A stretch of 64,000 bases of DNA from Flavobacterium wongokense (GTDB lineage: Bacteria; Bacteroidota; Bacteroidia; Flavobacteriales; Flavobacteriaceae). The position numbers were made by a program, and so were the translations under genes. Positions within the stretch are counted from its first letter, which is position 1, and each line of letters begins with the position of its first letter. Shown here one piece after another: positions 17,407-28,000 of the stretch. The stretch spans positions 744,001 to 808,000 of the forward strand of contig NZ_JAKIHP010000001.1 of NCBI RefSeq assembly GCF_021608265.1, in the 5' to 3' direction. A model generated the notes under the pieces. It was not told the origin of the DNA and searched no databases. It saw only the letters and a program-made list of their open reading frames with translations.

Positions 17407-18396
17407 ATGAAAGTTGCTGTTGTTGGTGCAACCGGAATGGTTGGCGAAGTAATGCTTAAAGTTTTAGCCGAAAGGAATTTTCCTGTAACAGAATTGATTC
17501 CTGTTGCTTCTGAAAGATCTGTGGGTAAGGAAATCGAATTCAAAGGAAAAAAATATAAAGTAGTTGACTTACAAACTGCAGTAGATATGAAAGCGGATAT
17601 CGCCTTGTTTTCTGCAGGAGGACAAACCTCATTAGACTGGGCTCCTAAATTTGCTGAAGCTGGAACAACAGTTATCGATAATTCTTCAGCGTGGAGAATG
17701 GATCCAACAAAAAAATTGGTAGTTCCTGAAATCAATGCTTCCGAATTGACCAGAGAAGACAAAATTATCGCCAATCCAAACTGTTCGACTATTCAAATGG
17801 TTATGGTTTTAGCGCCATTGCACAAAAAATACAACATCAAACGCGTCATCGTTTCCACCTACCAATCCATTACAGGAACCGGCGTAAAAGCTGTCCAACA
17901 ATTGGAAAATGAATATGCTGGCGTACAGGGTGAAATGGCATACAAATATCAAATTCATAGAAATGCCATTCCACAATGTGACGTTTTTGAAGACAACGGA
18001 TACACCAAGGAAGAAATGAAATTGGTTCGCGAAACCCAAAAAATCATTGGCGACAAATCTATCGCTGTTACAGCAACAGCCATCAGGATTCCTGTTGTTG
18101 GTGGTCATAGTGAAGCGGTAAATGTTGAGTTTTCAAACGATTTTGATGTGAATGAGGTCCGCAACATTTTACACCACACAGACGGCGTAACCGTTCAGGA
18201 CAATACCGATACCTATACTTATCCGATGCCTTTGTTTGCACAAGGAAAAGATGATGTTTTTGTTGGAAGGATCCGTCGCGACGAAAGCCAGCCAAACACC
18301 ATAAACATGTGGATTGTTTCGGACAACTTAAGGAAAGGTGCTGCAACCAATACCATTCAGATTGCTGAGTATTTGGTAGCGAACAAATTAGTATAG
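17407..18396 (+). CDS. asd: Aspartate-semialdehyde dehydrogenase
   Basis: I start at the ATG at 17407 (MKVAVVGATGMVGEVMLKVL), where the Rossmann glycine motif begins. The 329-residue NADPH enzyme makes aspartate semialdehyde for lysine, diaminopimelate, threonine and methionine. The catalytic Cys lies in IIANPNCSTIQMVM near residue 127, followed by STYQSITGTGVKAV and the substrate-binding AIRIPVVGGHSEAV with the active-site His near 235. All motifs are intact. A palindromic repeat and a terminator follow the stop. Confidence 0.96.
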   Translation: MKVAVVGATGMVGEVMLKVLAERNFPVTELIPVASERSVGKEIEFKGKKYKVVDLQTAVDMKADIALFSAGGQTSLDWAPKFAEAGTTVIDNSSAWRMDPTKKLVVPEINASELTREDKIIANPNCSTIQMVMVLAPLHKKYNIKRVIVSTYQSITGTGVKAVQQLENEYAGVQGEMAYKYQIHRNAIPQCDVFEDNGYTKEEMKLVRETQKIIGDKSIAVTATAIRIPVVGGHSEAVNVEFSNDFDVNEVRNILHHTDGVTVQDNTDTYTYPMPLFAQGKDDVFVGRIRRDESQPNTINMWIVSDNLRKGAATNTIQIAEYLVANKLV

Positions 18397-18420
18397 ATTC
18401 CCGCCTTCGCGGGAATGACA
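18397..18420. repeat. TTCCCGC-CTTC-GCGGGAA hairpin repeat, copy 1
   Basis: A 7-bp perfect stem with a CTTC loop, followed by TGACA. It recurs at 63029-63051 (23 identical bases), again directly at the 3' end of a gene. Confidence 0.8.
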
Positions 18421-18431
18421 AATAAAGGAAT

Positions 18432-18483
18432 CGTTTGGTTTTGCAAATCATAAAATTTGTTAAAATCAAACGGTTTTTCTTTT
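18432..18483 (+). terminator. Long-stem terminator of asd
   Basis: CGTTTGGTTTT (18432-18442) pairs with AAAATCAAACG (18462-18472), with an inner GCAAAT/ATTTGT pairing, then a T-rich tail. Confidence 0.7.
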
Positions 18484-18504
18484 GCCAGGCTTACATTTGC
18501 ATTG

Positions 18505-18858
18505 ATGAAAAAAAGGTTTCTCATACTAAACTCCATCATGGGATTGGTCGTATTGTTCGCAATACTATTCCAATCATTTGACGCCATGAGCCACTTAGAG
18601 AAACAATTTTCAGAAAAGCACTGCAACCACAAATACAATCACAGCCAAACCGAAATCAATCATGCCCATGAAGGCTTTGACCATTGTTTCACTTGTGAAT
18701 TCGCATTCAGCAGTTTTATTTCTCCCTCAAAAATAACCTTTACGGTTCCAAAAATTCAGGTTGTTACCAAATATTCGGCTTACTATTCCAAGGAAATAAC
18801 CCAATCATTTAGGGGAAGCCTTTTTGCGCTGCGCGCTCCTCCAATTTTTATTGCATAA
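18505..18858 (+). CDS. Small His-rich exported protein upstream of TonB receptor
   Basis: I start at the ATG at 18505, giving 117 residues. A hydrophobic segment (FLILNSIMGLVVLFAILFQ, about 5-23) acts as signal or anchor. It is followed by a His/Cys-rich stretch: EKHCNHKYNHSQTEINHAHE and then GFDHCFTCEF, as expected for metal binding. The C-terminal part is basic and ends LRAPPIFIA. I recognise no exact family; DUF2946-like metal-related proteins have a similar layout. It sits 59 bases ahead of a TonB receptor and is likely cotranscribed, which suggests a role in zinc or copper handling. A TACATTTG box lies only 5 bases ahead of the ATG. Confidence 0.72.
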   Translation: MKKRFLILNSIMGLVVLFAILFQSFDAMSHLEKQFSEKHCNHKYNHSQTEINHAHEGFDHCFTCEFAFSSFISPSKITFTVPKIQVVTKYSAYYSKEITQSFRGSLFALRAPPIFIA

Positions 18859-18917
18859 ACGGAAATTCTAAACCGAATCGCTTCGGTAAATTATTCATTT
18901 ATCAATAAAAATATTTT

Positions 18918-21125
18918 ATGAAATCTATATACATGGCCTTATTTATAGGGTTTGCGTTTGTTGCCTCGGCACAAAACAAAATCGGTGGAACCATTTCCGA
19001 CAAGGACAATAAGGCATTGTCCAATGTTATTGTTTCCGTTCCGGAAATCCATAAGGAAACCATTTCCGATACTGATGGAAATTATGTTTTAAACAATCTG
19101 CCAAACGGCTCATTTAAGATTGTTTATTCGTTAGTTGGTTATGCCACACAAATACTGACTGTAAATATTTCCGAAAAGGAAATTACACAAAACATCTCTT
19201 TGGAAGAAAACATCATCCACATGGATGAAGTGATTGTTTCAACGGCTTTCAACAAATTACAATCGCAAAACGTAATGAAAGTCGAGCACGAAAGTGTAAA
19301 ATCACTACAGCAAAAAGGAACCGCAACACTCATTGAAGGCCTTGCAAAAATCCCTGGAGTTTCGCAGGTTTCAACAGGAACATCCATCGGAAAACCGGTC
19401 ATTAGAGGGTTGAGTGGTAATCGTGTTTTGGTGTATTCGCAAGGCGTTCGTTTGGAAAACCAGCAGTTTGGTGAAGAACACGGCTTGGGTTTAAACGATG
19501 CCGGCGTTGAAAGCGTTGAAGTTATAAAAGGCCCTGCTTCGCTGCTTTACGGTTCAGATGCTTTAGGCGGTGTTTTGTATTTCAATCCTGAAAAATTTGC
19601 CAATCCAAAGGAGTTTAAAGCTGATTTTAGTGGGCGTGTATTTTCGAATACGCTTGGCAGCAACACTTCCCTGGGTTTGAAAACTTCAACAGAAAACTGG
19701 AAATTCTTAGCACGTGGAAGTTATAACACACATGCAGATTATACAATTCCGAATGGTGACAGGGTAACCAATACGCGTTACAACGAAACCGATTTTAAAA
19801 CCGGAATTGGTTACAGCAATTCGAAGTTTTCAAGTGTGCTGCGGTATAATTTCAATAAGCTCGATTTGGGGATTCCCGAAGACGGAATTAGTGAACAATC
19901 GACAAGCCATTCCACTATTTATCCAAAGCAGGCAGTTGACAACCACATTTTGAGTTTGCATAATAATTTTTATTTCAGAAATTCAAAATTGGATGCAGAT
20001 TTGGGTTATATCTTTAATGACCGAAGCGAATTTGAAGACAGCAATGTGGCTTCTTTGCACATGAAATTGCGGACGTTGAACTACGATTTGAAATATTATT
20101 TGCCCAAATTAGGAAAAGTAGAGACCATTGTTGGTGTTCAGGGAATGCATCAAACCAATACAAATTCGGGAGAAGAACTTTTAATTCCAGATGCGGAAAC
20201 TACTGATTTTGGAATTTTCGGAACAGCTAACTATGAATTTGGAAAGAATGTTTTGCAGGCCGGACTTCGTTTTGACAATAGACAAGTGAGCAGTGAAGCC
20301 CACGGAATTCAAGGAAATGAAGGTTACTTCGCGCCAATCGACAAAAGTTTTGACAGTTTCAATGCGTCTTTGGGATACAAAACCAATCTGGCGGAAGATT
20401 TTACCTTGCGTTTGAATATTGCTTCGGGTTTCCGTGCTCCAAATTTGGCCGAACTGACCTCAAATGGTGTACACGAAGGCAGCAATCGGTACGAAATTGG
20501 GAATTCGTCACTTGACAACGAACAAAACCTGCAGACCGATTTGAACCTCGAATACAAAAGCTCACATTTTGAATTGTTTGCCAACGGATTTTACAACCAC
20601 ATCAACAATTACATTTTTATTTCGCCAAACGGAAACGTAATTGACGGAAACAATGTTTATGATTATGTTCAGGCGAATGCCAAATTATATGGCGGCGAAG
20701 CCGGAATCCATTTCCATCCGCATCCTTTGGATTGGCTGCATTTTACCAGCAGCTTTGAAACGGTTATTGGCAAAAAAGACAATGGCGACAACCTGCCTTT
20801 GATTCCGGCCAACAAATGGAACAACAATTTCCGTGGTGAGTTTAATGTCAAAAACTGGTGGCAAGAAGGATTTGCAACACTTAACATCGAAAGCACTTTT
20901 GCGCAGAATAACAATAGCGAGTTTGAAACCCGAACCAATGATTATACACTGATAAACTTAGGCTTGGGCGGAAAAATCAGTATCAGCAAAGCCACTTTCA
21001 ATTTTAACCTCAACGCCAATAATGTGCTAGACAAAACCTATGTTTCGCATTTATCGCGTTTGAAATCGGATGGAATCCCGAATATCGGAAGGAACATCAT
21101 TCTTGGAATTAATTTTATGATATAA
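18918..21125 (+). CDS. TonB-dependent outer-membrane receptor
   Basis: The 735-residue protein has a signal peptide (to about 18, FVASAQ) and a carboxypeptidase-regulatory-like domain (about 20-100, IGGTISDKDNKALSNVIV) common in Bacteroidetes receptors. A plug domain follows (about 115-225: IEGLAKIPGVSQVSTGTSIG, VIKGPASLLYGSDALGGVL), then a 22-strand-type barrel with SGFRAPNLAEL and a C-terminal LGINFMI. There is no SusD partner, which argues against glycan import. The His-rich protein just upstream points to a metal or metal-chelate as substrate; this is inference. Confidence 0.92.
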   Translation: MKSIYMALFIGFAFVASAQNKIGGTISDKDNKALSNVIVSVPEIHKETISDTDGNYVLNNLPNGSFKIVYSLVGYATQILTVNISEKEITQNISLEENIIHMDEVIVSTAFNKLQSQNVMKVEHESVKSLQQKGTATLIEGLAKIPGVSQVSTGTSIGKPVIRGLSGNRVLVYSQGVRLENQQFGEEHGLGLNDAGVESVEVIKGPASLLYGSDALGGVLYFNPEKFANPKEFKADFSGRVFSNTLGSNTSLGLKTSTENWKFLARGSYNTHADYTIPNGDRVTNTRYNETDFKTGIGYSNSKFSSVLRYNFNKLDLGIPEDGISEQSTSHSTIYPKQAVDNHILSLHNNFYFRNSKLDADLGYIFNDRSEFEDSNVASLHMKLRTLNYDLKYYLPKLGKVETIVGVQGMHQTNTNSGEELLIPDAETTDFGIFGTANYEFGKNVLQAGLRFDNRQVSSEAHGIQGNEGYFAPIDKSFDSFNASLGYKTNLAEDFTLRLNIASGFRAPNLAELTSNGVHEGSNRYEIGNSSLDNEQNLQTDLNLEYKSSHFELFANGFYNHINNYIFISPNGNVIDGNNVYDYVQANAKLYGGEAGIHFHPHPLDWLHFTSSFETVIGKKDNGDNLPLIPANKWNNNFRGEFNVKNWWQEGFATLNIESTFAQNNNSEFETRTNDYTLINLGLGGKISISKATFNFNLNANNVLDKTYVSHLSRLKSDGIPNIGRNIILGINFMI

Positions 21126-21156
21126 AAAAAGCGGCTTAGGCCGCTTTTCTTTTTTA
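21124..21156. terminator. Bidirectional terminator
   Basis: AAAAGCGGC-TTAG-GCCGCTTTT with A and T runs on both sides, between the convergent TonB receptor and AIM24-like genes. It overlaps the last base of one stop codon and the other gene's stop codon. Confidence 0.88.
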
Positions 21157-21954
21157 AAATCCGTTATCTCCATCTATCATTCTTCCCAATCCGCCGAGAA
21201 GGCTTCCTTCTTCACGGCCGCTTCCTCCGCTTCGTGGGGCAGCAGCAATGATTCGGTCTGCCAAACGGCTGAATGGAAGTGACTGGACATATACAGTTCC
21301 TGGTCCGCGAAGTGTTGCATAGAACAATCCTTCGCCTCCAAATATGGAATTCTTTATTCCTCCAATAAATTCAATGTCATAATCAACATCTTTGGTAAAT
21401 CCGACAATGCAACCCGTATCAACTTTCAGGATTTCCCCTGAAGCCAATTCCTTTTTTGCCAATGTCCCGCCAGAATGGACGAAAGCCATGCCGTCACCTT
21501 CCAATTTTTGCATGATAAAACCTTCACCACCAAATAAGCCCCTTCCCAGTTTTTTGGAGAATTCGATTCCGACAGCCACACCTTTGGCCGCACAGAGAAA
21601 TGAATCTTTTTGACAAATGAATTTGCCCCCGAACTGCGTCAAATCAATAGCCACAATTTTTCCCGGATAAGGTGAAGCGAAACAAACCTTGCTTTTTCCT
21701 GAATTTTGGTTGATGTATGCGGTCATGAAAAGGCTTTCTCCGGTCAAAACCCTTTTTCCGGCAGAAAGCAGTTTATCAAATAAACCCGATTGTTGCTGCG
21801 AACCATCGCCAAAAATGGTCTCCATTTTAATGCCGTTATCCATCATCATAAAGCTTCCGGCTTCGGCAACGACTATCTCCTGAGGATCCAGTTCGATTTC
21901 TACGTATTGCATTTCTTCACCATAAATATGGAAATCTATTTCATGTGCTTGCAT
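21154..21954 (-). CDS. TIGR00266/AIM24 family protein
   Basis: The 266-residue protein is built of a repeated beta pattern typical of the AIM24/TIGR00266 family: [20 protein letters not shown] near the start, the glycine-rich [13 protein letters not shown], and a later [20 protein letters not shown]. The C-terminus is Gly/Arg-rich ([16 protein letters not shown]). No signal peptide or membrane segment is seen. The biochemical role in bacteria is not established. It is a single gene with a 163-base gap upstream in which I see only AT-rich sequence. Its convergent neighbour is the TonB receptor. Confidence 0.86.
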   Translation of the reverse strand: MQAHEIDFHIYGEEMQYVEIELDPQEIVVAEAGSFMMMDNGIKMETIFGDGSQQQSGLFDKLLSAGKRVLTGESLFMTAYINQNSGKSKVCFASPYPGKIVAIDLTQFGGKFICQKDSFLCAAKGVAVGIEFSKKLGRGLFGGEGFIMQKLEGDGMAFVHSGGTLAKKELASGEILKVDTGCIVGFTKDVDYDIEFIGGIKNSIFGGEGLFYATLRGPGTVYVQSLPFSRLADRIIAAAPRSGGSGREEGSLLGGLGRMIDGDNGF

Positions 21955-22117
21955 TTTTGTTGTTTTTAAATTTAGTTATTAGTAAAGTTATTCCAAAAAA
22001 GTTACATAAAACCATATTCTAGCTTATTTCACTTTATTAGTAATAATATGTTAATATTTAAGTAATTACTTGAAATGTGCTTAAGCTTTGAAAAGCTTAC
22101 TTGTGAAGCTTTTTTAT

Positions 22118-23032
22118 TTAGAAAGCGTACGACCCAATTAACGATCCGTAATAATAACCCGTAGCCGAATTATTTTTGATTTCTTCGGTAATATAATTGA
22201 AGGCACACGAAAGATTGTAATGGCTGTATTTGAATTTCAATCCGGTTTCTCCTTTAAAACGCAACGGATTCAGGTTGAATGTTACCGGGCTATCATGGTT
22301 AAACAAACTTCCCTGTATGGTAGCGTCATAAAACTGTAGGTTCAGTTTTGGTAAGATATAAAAATAGAATTCCTTTTTTGCCGTTCCGAGTCCGTTATAA
22401 AAACTGGATTGCTGCATGGGCGTCACTGATTTTGACAAACTAATCCGGCAAAGAGTTCCAATGGCTGCTGACGAAAAAGCAGTTCCGGCTTCTGCCTGTC
22501 CATTAAAATGGAGATCCATTTTATCGGTTGCGAAAATAGGTTTGGAATAGTTCAAACCAACCTGAACAGCCACAAGATTATGGATTTGTTGTTCCCAACC
22601 AATGATATGCCCGAATCCAAAAGCATTGTGCATCCATCTTTGAAAATCTTCTGCTTTCGAATCTGGCCCGACTATTCCCAATCGGAATGACATTCCCAAA
22701 ACACTATTCGACTGAAACATTTTACTGGTATTGTATTCTGCAAACAGATAGCCTGCGTAAGGCCTGTTGTGGTCCTCCGGAAAAGGGGATTTCATATTCC
22801 TTGGATTATAAATCTGCTGTCCGATTTTTAATCCATGGATTATTTTTTGTCCTGCGGTAGATTTTTTCGAAACATAATTGGCAAACACAAAAATTCCGTT
22901 GGTATAATAAAAATCATTGTAGGCCGAAGCAAAGGAATCATTATCCAATTGCAATCCCAATTCAAATTTTGAATTTTCCTGTGTCCAGCCAAGAACCGGA
23001 AGTAGAACAAATAAAAGGAAACTATATCGCAT
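22118..23032 (-). CDS. LpxR-family lipid A deacylase-like outer-membrane protein
   Basis: The 304-residue protein has a signal peptide (MRYSFLLFVLLPVLGWTQ) and the LpxR/DUF2219 hallmark near the N-terminus, LGLQLDNDSFASAYNDFYYT followed by NGIFVFANYVSKK. The Asn/Asp that coordinates the metal in LpxR falls in this LDNDSF segment. LpxR removes the 3'-acyloxyacyl chain of lipid A at the outer membrane, and the C-terminal Phe fits a barrel. Activity in Bacteroidetes homologues is inferred only. The ATG overlaps the mtgA stop codon by one base (TAATG), so it is the last gene of an operon with mtgA and an FAD oxidoreductase. Confidence 0.82.
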   Translation of the reverse strand: MRYSFLLFVLLPVLGWTQENSKFELGLQLDNDSFASAYNDFYYTNGIFVFANYVSKKSTAGQKIIHGLKIGQQIYNPRNMKSPFPEDHNRPYAGYLFAEYNTSKMFQSNSVLGMSFRLGIVGPDSKAEDFQRWMHNAFGFGHIIGWEQQIHNLVAVQVGLNYSKPIFATDKMDLHFNGQAEAGTAFSSAAIGTLCRISLSKSVTPMQQSSFYNGLGTAKKEFYFYILPKLNLQFYDATIQGSLFNHDSPVTFNLNPLRFKGETGLKFKYSHYNLSCAFNYITEEIKNNSATGYYYGSLIGSYAF

Positions 23033-23715
23033 TAGTATTCAATCTTACCAAGATGCCTCATGATGCGTACAATTTTGTCTTTTCTATTATTGATATAGGA
23101 AGAAGAATTGGACGCTTTGAATTTCCTTGGATTGGGTAAAATAGCCGCAATTCCGGCAGCTTCCCTTGGGTTTAAATCGATTGCGGTTTTGGTGTACCAA
23201 TGACGTGCTGCTTCCTGAGCGCCATAAACGCCATTGCCCATTTCAATGCTGTTCAGGTAGACTTCCATAATGCGTTCCTTACCCCAAATCAATTCAATCA
23301 AAACTGTGAAATAAGCCTCAAGCCCTTTACGGACGTAACTTCGTCCCTGCCAAAGAAAAACATTTTTGGCCGTTTGCTGCGAAATGGTACTTCCGCCTTT
23401 AAGTCTTTTTCCTTTGCTATTACTCTTGAAGGCTTTTTGCATCGCTTTAAAATCGAAGCCATTGTGTTTTAAAAAATTGCCGTCTTCGCTGGCAATTACT
23501 GCCTTTTGAAGATTTGGCGAGATTTTTTCCAACGGAACCCATTTGTGGCTGAAGGTTGCATCGCCTTTGTTATCAAGCTTGAATTCGATAATCCGGGTAA
23601 CCATTAATGGCGTAAACGGAATCGGAACCCATTTGAATATAATTACAGATAAAATCGAAAGCCCGAAGAACCAAAGCATGGCTTTCCAAATCCAGCGAAA
23701 AATTTTTCTTATCAT
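23032..23715 (-). CDS. mtgA: Monofunctional peptidoglycan glycosyltransferase MtgA
   Basis: The 227-residue protein has one N-terminal membrane segment (about 10-28, MLWFFGLSILSVIIFKW) and a family GT51 domain: VIASEDGNFLKHNGFD with the catalytic Glu, then GGSTISQQTAKNVFLW, and ELIWGKERIMEVYLNSIEMG, followed by GVYGAQEAARHWY. It polymerises lipid II into glycan strands and has no transpeptidase domain. It starts one base after the FAD oxidoreductase stop and overlaps the LpxR-like start, so translation is probably coupled. Confidence 0.95.
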   Translation of the reverse strand: MIRKIFRWIWKAMLWFFGLSILSVIIFKWVPIPFTPLMVTRIIEFKLDNKGDATFSHKWVPLEKISPNLQKAVIASEDGNFLKHNGFDFKAMQKAFKSNSKGKRLKGGSTISQQTAKNVFLWQGRSYVRKGLEAYFTVLIELIWGKERIMEVYLNSIEMGNGVYGAQEAARHWYTKTAIDLNPREAAGIAAILPNPRKFKASNSSSYINNRKDKIVRIMRHLGKIEY

Positions 23716-23716
23716 A

Positions 23717-24832
23717 TTATTGAACTAAATCTGCTAATTCCTGACCTATCAAACTCCCGATTGCAACTCCCATTCCTCCCAAACGAACACCGCAGAAAAC
23801 GTGTTCTGACAATTGCTCTACAATTGGTTTTTTGGTTGAACCCAATCCCATAATGCCACTCCAGCGATGCGCAATCGTAAAATCGGTGTTTGGTAAAATT
23901 ACTTCTTTTAGCAATTGCTCCAAACGATTTTGTATTAATTCTGTCTGCCCAAGTTCTGTAGTTGTTTCGGTTTCAAATGCCAGGTTTCTTCCACCACCAA
24001 AAAGTATCCTGTTGTCAATGTTCCTAAAATAATAATAGCCTTTATCGAGATGAAACGTTCCTTTGATGTCTAAATTCGGAATAGGTTCTGTGATCAAAAC
24101 CTGAGCTCTTGCTGGCTTCACCTGATTATGTGTAAGCTCGCCCGCAAAACCATTGGTTGCAAATAATAATTTTTTGGTAAAAAAACTAAAATCTGATAAC
24201 ACAACTTCTACGCCTTCATTTTTTTCCTGATATGCGGTAACTTCAATTTGGTTTAGGATTAAAATATCATTCGCTATTGCTTTTTGCAAAAGTGCGTTCA
24301 TCATTTTCCCAGTATCAATCTGCGCTTCAAACGGATTAAAAACCACATAATCCTGTATTCCCTGAAAGGCAAAACGGTCTACTTCCTTGGCGAAAACATC
24401 ATTCCTAAAAAGAGGTTTTAGCAAATCATTAATGAAGGGAAGTTTTTGCAGGCATTCATTATAAGTGCTTTCATCATTCTTCAGGAACAATTCATAACCG
24501 CCATAAGGCTTGAAATCTATGGTTTCATCACCAAGGTTTTTTCGCAAAAGTTGCAAACCGTTCCAGCGTTTTTGAATGAGCTGAACAACCTCTTCTTCGC
24601 TGTGGGATTTTAAATCATCTATTATTTCGGAAATACTTCCAAAGCAGGCAAATCCGGCATTTTTGGTACTTGCACCTTGTGGCAGCATTCCTTTTTCGAG
24701 TATCAGGATTTTGCTGTTAGGGAATTTTTCGCGCAGCACCAAGCCACAATGAAGAGCAACAATTCCGCTACCGACAATCGTGAAATCGACATTTGTAAAC
24801 CAATTTTTGAGTTCCCAATAACTAAGGTTCAT
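23717..24832 (-). CDS. FAD-dependent oxidoreductase (DAO family)
   Basis: I start at the ATG at 24832 (MNLSYWELKNWFTNVDFTIV), which keeps the FAD motif VGSGIVALHCGLVLRE near the N-terminus; the frame to 24940 adds 36 unlikely residues. The 371-residue protein has the DAO fold: ILEKGMLPQGASTKNAGFAC, a glycine-rich later segment FGGGRNLAFE, and the C-terminal RWSGIMGLGSTKKP and CGVRLGGMGVAIG. DAO enzymes oxidise amino acids or related amines. The substrate cannot be told from sequence. It is the first gene of an operon with mtgA and the LpxR-like gene. Confidence 0.87.
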   Translation of the reverse strand: MNLSYWELKNWFTNVDFTIVGSGIVALHCGLVLREKFPNSKILILEKGMLPQGASTKNAGFACFGSISEIIDDLKSHSEEEVVQLIQKRWNGLQLLRKNLGDETIDFKPYGGYELFLKNDESTYNECLQKLPFINDLLKPLFRNDVFAKEVDRFAFQGIQDYVVFNPFEAQIDTGKMMNALLQKAIANDILILNQIEVTAYQEKNEGVEVVLSDFSFFTKKLLFATNGFAGELTHNQVKPARAQVLITEPIPNLDIKGTFHLDKGYYYFRNIDNRILFGGGRNLAFETETTTELGQTELIQNRLEQLLKEVILPNTDFTIAHRWSGIMGLGSTKKPIVEQLSEHVFCGVRLGGMGVAIGSLIGQELADLVQ

Positions 24833-25021
24833 CTGTAAAATTTTTTCTAAAAATACTTTTTTATATAATGTAAAGGTAATCTTTTTAAAAAAATTGCTTT
24901 CATACGAATTCTTCCTATGTTTTATCAAATAGGTATGCATTTCGTCGATTTTTTAACAGTTTTAATCGACTTATTGAAAAAAAATCTCTTAATTGTCGCG
25001 TTAATTTTAACCACAAAAATT

Positions 25022-28000
25022 ATGAAATGCAAACTACTTCTGGGTGCTTTATTAGCAGCAACATGTTTCTCTTATGCGCAAAATAAGGCTACGTTGTGGA
25101 ATACCACTACCAAAAAAAGCAATATGGTTCCCCTTGAAGCCAAAATGAGGCTTCCTGAAAACCATCTTTTCGATTTGAATCTTGTAAATCTAAGATCGAG
25201 TTTGAGTGCTGCGCCTGTAAGAGGTGTTAACTCAAAACAATCGAGCACAATCTTATCAATCCCAAATGCTGATGGCGTATTGGAAAGATACAGCATTTAT
25301 GAAAATTCAAGCATGGATCCAGCTTTAGCTGCAAGATATCCTGAGATTAAATCCTATATAGGAATTGGGATTGACAATCCGGCAGCGACTGCGCATTTCA
25401 GTGTTTCCCCATTAGGTTTCAAATCGATGGTGCTTGCTCCGGATAAATCGGCTGTTTTCATTGAGCCAATTTCTGCGGATTTGAGGACTTATACCGTTTA
25501 TAGAAAAGCAGACAGAGCGCAATCACTTACACCATTTGAGTGTAGTGTTATCGATGAAGTTGCTCCACAGGTTAATGGTGCTGACGCAAGACCAAATGCG
25601 GATGACGCCACTTTGAGGACTTTCCGTCTGGCGATGTCCTGCACAGGAGAATACACTACTTATTTTGGTGGTACAAAGGCTTTGGCTTTAGCTGCAATCA
25701 ATAACTCTATTACAAGATGTAATGGTGTTTTTGAGAAAGATTTTGGTGCGCGTTTGATTATCATTGCCAATACGGATGCTGTAATTTACACAAGTGCTTC
25801 TTCCGATCCTTATTCTAATGCTTCAAGCATGTCACAATGGAATTCACAATTACAATCTACCTTAACCTCTGTTATTGGTGAAGCCAATTATGACATCGGT
25901 CACTTATTTGGTGCTACCGGTGGTGGTGGAAATGCAGGTTGCATTGGATGTATTTGTACCAATGGTTCAAAAGGAAGTGGAATCACTTCTCCAGCTGATG
26001 GAATTCCGTCAGGAGATAATTTTGACATTGATTATGTAGCTCACGAAATTGGACACCAAATGGGAGCTAACCATACTTTTACACACAGTAACGAAGGAAC
26101 GGGAGTTCAAATGGAACCTGGATCGGGATCAACTATCATGGGTTATGCCGGTATTACGTCTTTGGATATCCAGCCTCACTCTGATGCCTATTTCCATGCG
26201 GTTAGCATCCAACAGGTAACTAATAATATTAAGGCAAAAACCTGCTCTGTAAATATTGCTACAGGAAATTCAGTACCAACAGCTTCAGCTGGTTTGGATT
26301 ACACCATTCCAAAAAGCACTCCATTTATGCTGACTGCAACTGCAACAGACGCTAATGGCGATGCGCTGACTTACAACTGGGAAGAAATGGACAATCAGTC
26401 AAATTCTGCTGCTCCTAGTGCTACAAAAACTTCTGGTGTAGATTTCAGATCTTATAATTCGACTACATCACCAACAAGATATTTCCCTAGAATGGCTTCA
26501 CTTTTAACAGGTTCATTAACAACTGCAGGAAGTGAAATTACGGTTGAGGCATTACCTTCGGTTGCCAGAACCATGAATTTCAGGGTAACTGTTAGAGATA
26601 ACAGAGCTGGAGGACCAGCAAACAATAGTGATGACATGGTGGTGACTGTTAATGCAGTTGCCGGTCCATTTAACGTTACAGCTCCGAATACTGCTGTTTC
26701 CTATGTAGGTGGAAGCACTCAGACCGTAACATGGAACGTTGCCGGAACTACTGCAAATGGTGTGAACTGTGCTAATGTTGACATTTTGATTTCGACAAAT
26801 GCCGGAACTACATGGTCAACTTTATTGGCAGCAACACCAAACGATGGTTCACAAGCCGTGACTATTCCGAATACTGCTGGTACAACAAACCGAATCATGG
26901 TAAAAGGAACCAATCATATTTTCTTTGACATTTCCAATGCAAACTTTACAATTACAGCCGGTTCAACTGATACAGTTGCCCCAACTGCTCCAACATTGTC
27001 TGCATCAGGAACAACACAAACCTCAACCAATTTATCATGGTCAGGTGCTACTGATAACGTAGGTGTAACAGGTTATGATGTTTATAAAGATGGTGTTTTA
27101 TTGGGTTCAACAGCTTCTACAACTTATGCTGTTTCCGGTTTGACAAATTCAACCACTTATGTTTTCACAGTAAAAGCTAAAGATGCCGCAGGAAATGTTT
27201 CTGTTGCCAGCAATGCATTAAGCGTAACGACTTTGGCTCCGGCTCCAGATACAACTGCTCCAACAGCTCCAACATTATCTGCTTCGGGCACAACTTTTAC
27301 AAGTACAAATTTATCTTGGTCAGGTGCTACCGATAACGTAGCCGTTACCGGATACGATGTGTATAAAGATGGTGCTTTGATTGGATCAACTACAAGCGCT
27401 ACTACATTTGCAGTAAGTGGCTTAGTGGCTTCAACAACTTATGCATTTAATGTTACGGCTAAAGACGCTGCTGGAAATATTTCCGCGAACAGCAATACCG
27501 TAAATGTTACCACTCCAACTCCTGATACAACGGCTCCAACTGCTCCGACATTATCAGCTTCGGGAACTACGTCTTCATCTACGAACCTGTCATGGTCTGG
27601 TGCTACTGATAACGTAGCGGTTACCGGATATGATGTTTATAGAAATGGTTCTTTATTGGGCTCAACAACTTCGGCGACAACTTATGCGGTGACTGGTTTG
27701 ACAGCTTCAACAACCTATACTTTCAATGTTAAGGCTAAGGATGCCGCAGGAAATATTTCGGCAAACAGCAACACAGTAAGTGTAACAACGCTTGCCAATA
27801 CTATTACTTATTGTACATCAACAAGTACTAATACTGCTGATGAAAGAATTGGAAGAGTAGCATTTGGAACAATCAACAATCCTTCTACTGGAACTGCCGG
27901 TTATGAAAACTTTACCGCGCTTTCAACAAACGTTGTAAGAGGATCAGCAAATACCATTACAATCACTCCTTTCTGGACAAGTACTGTTTGGACTGAAGGT

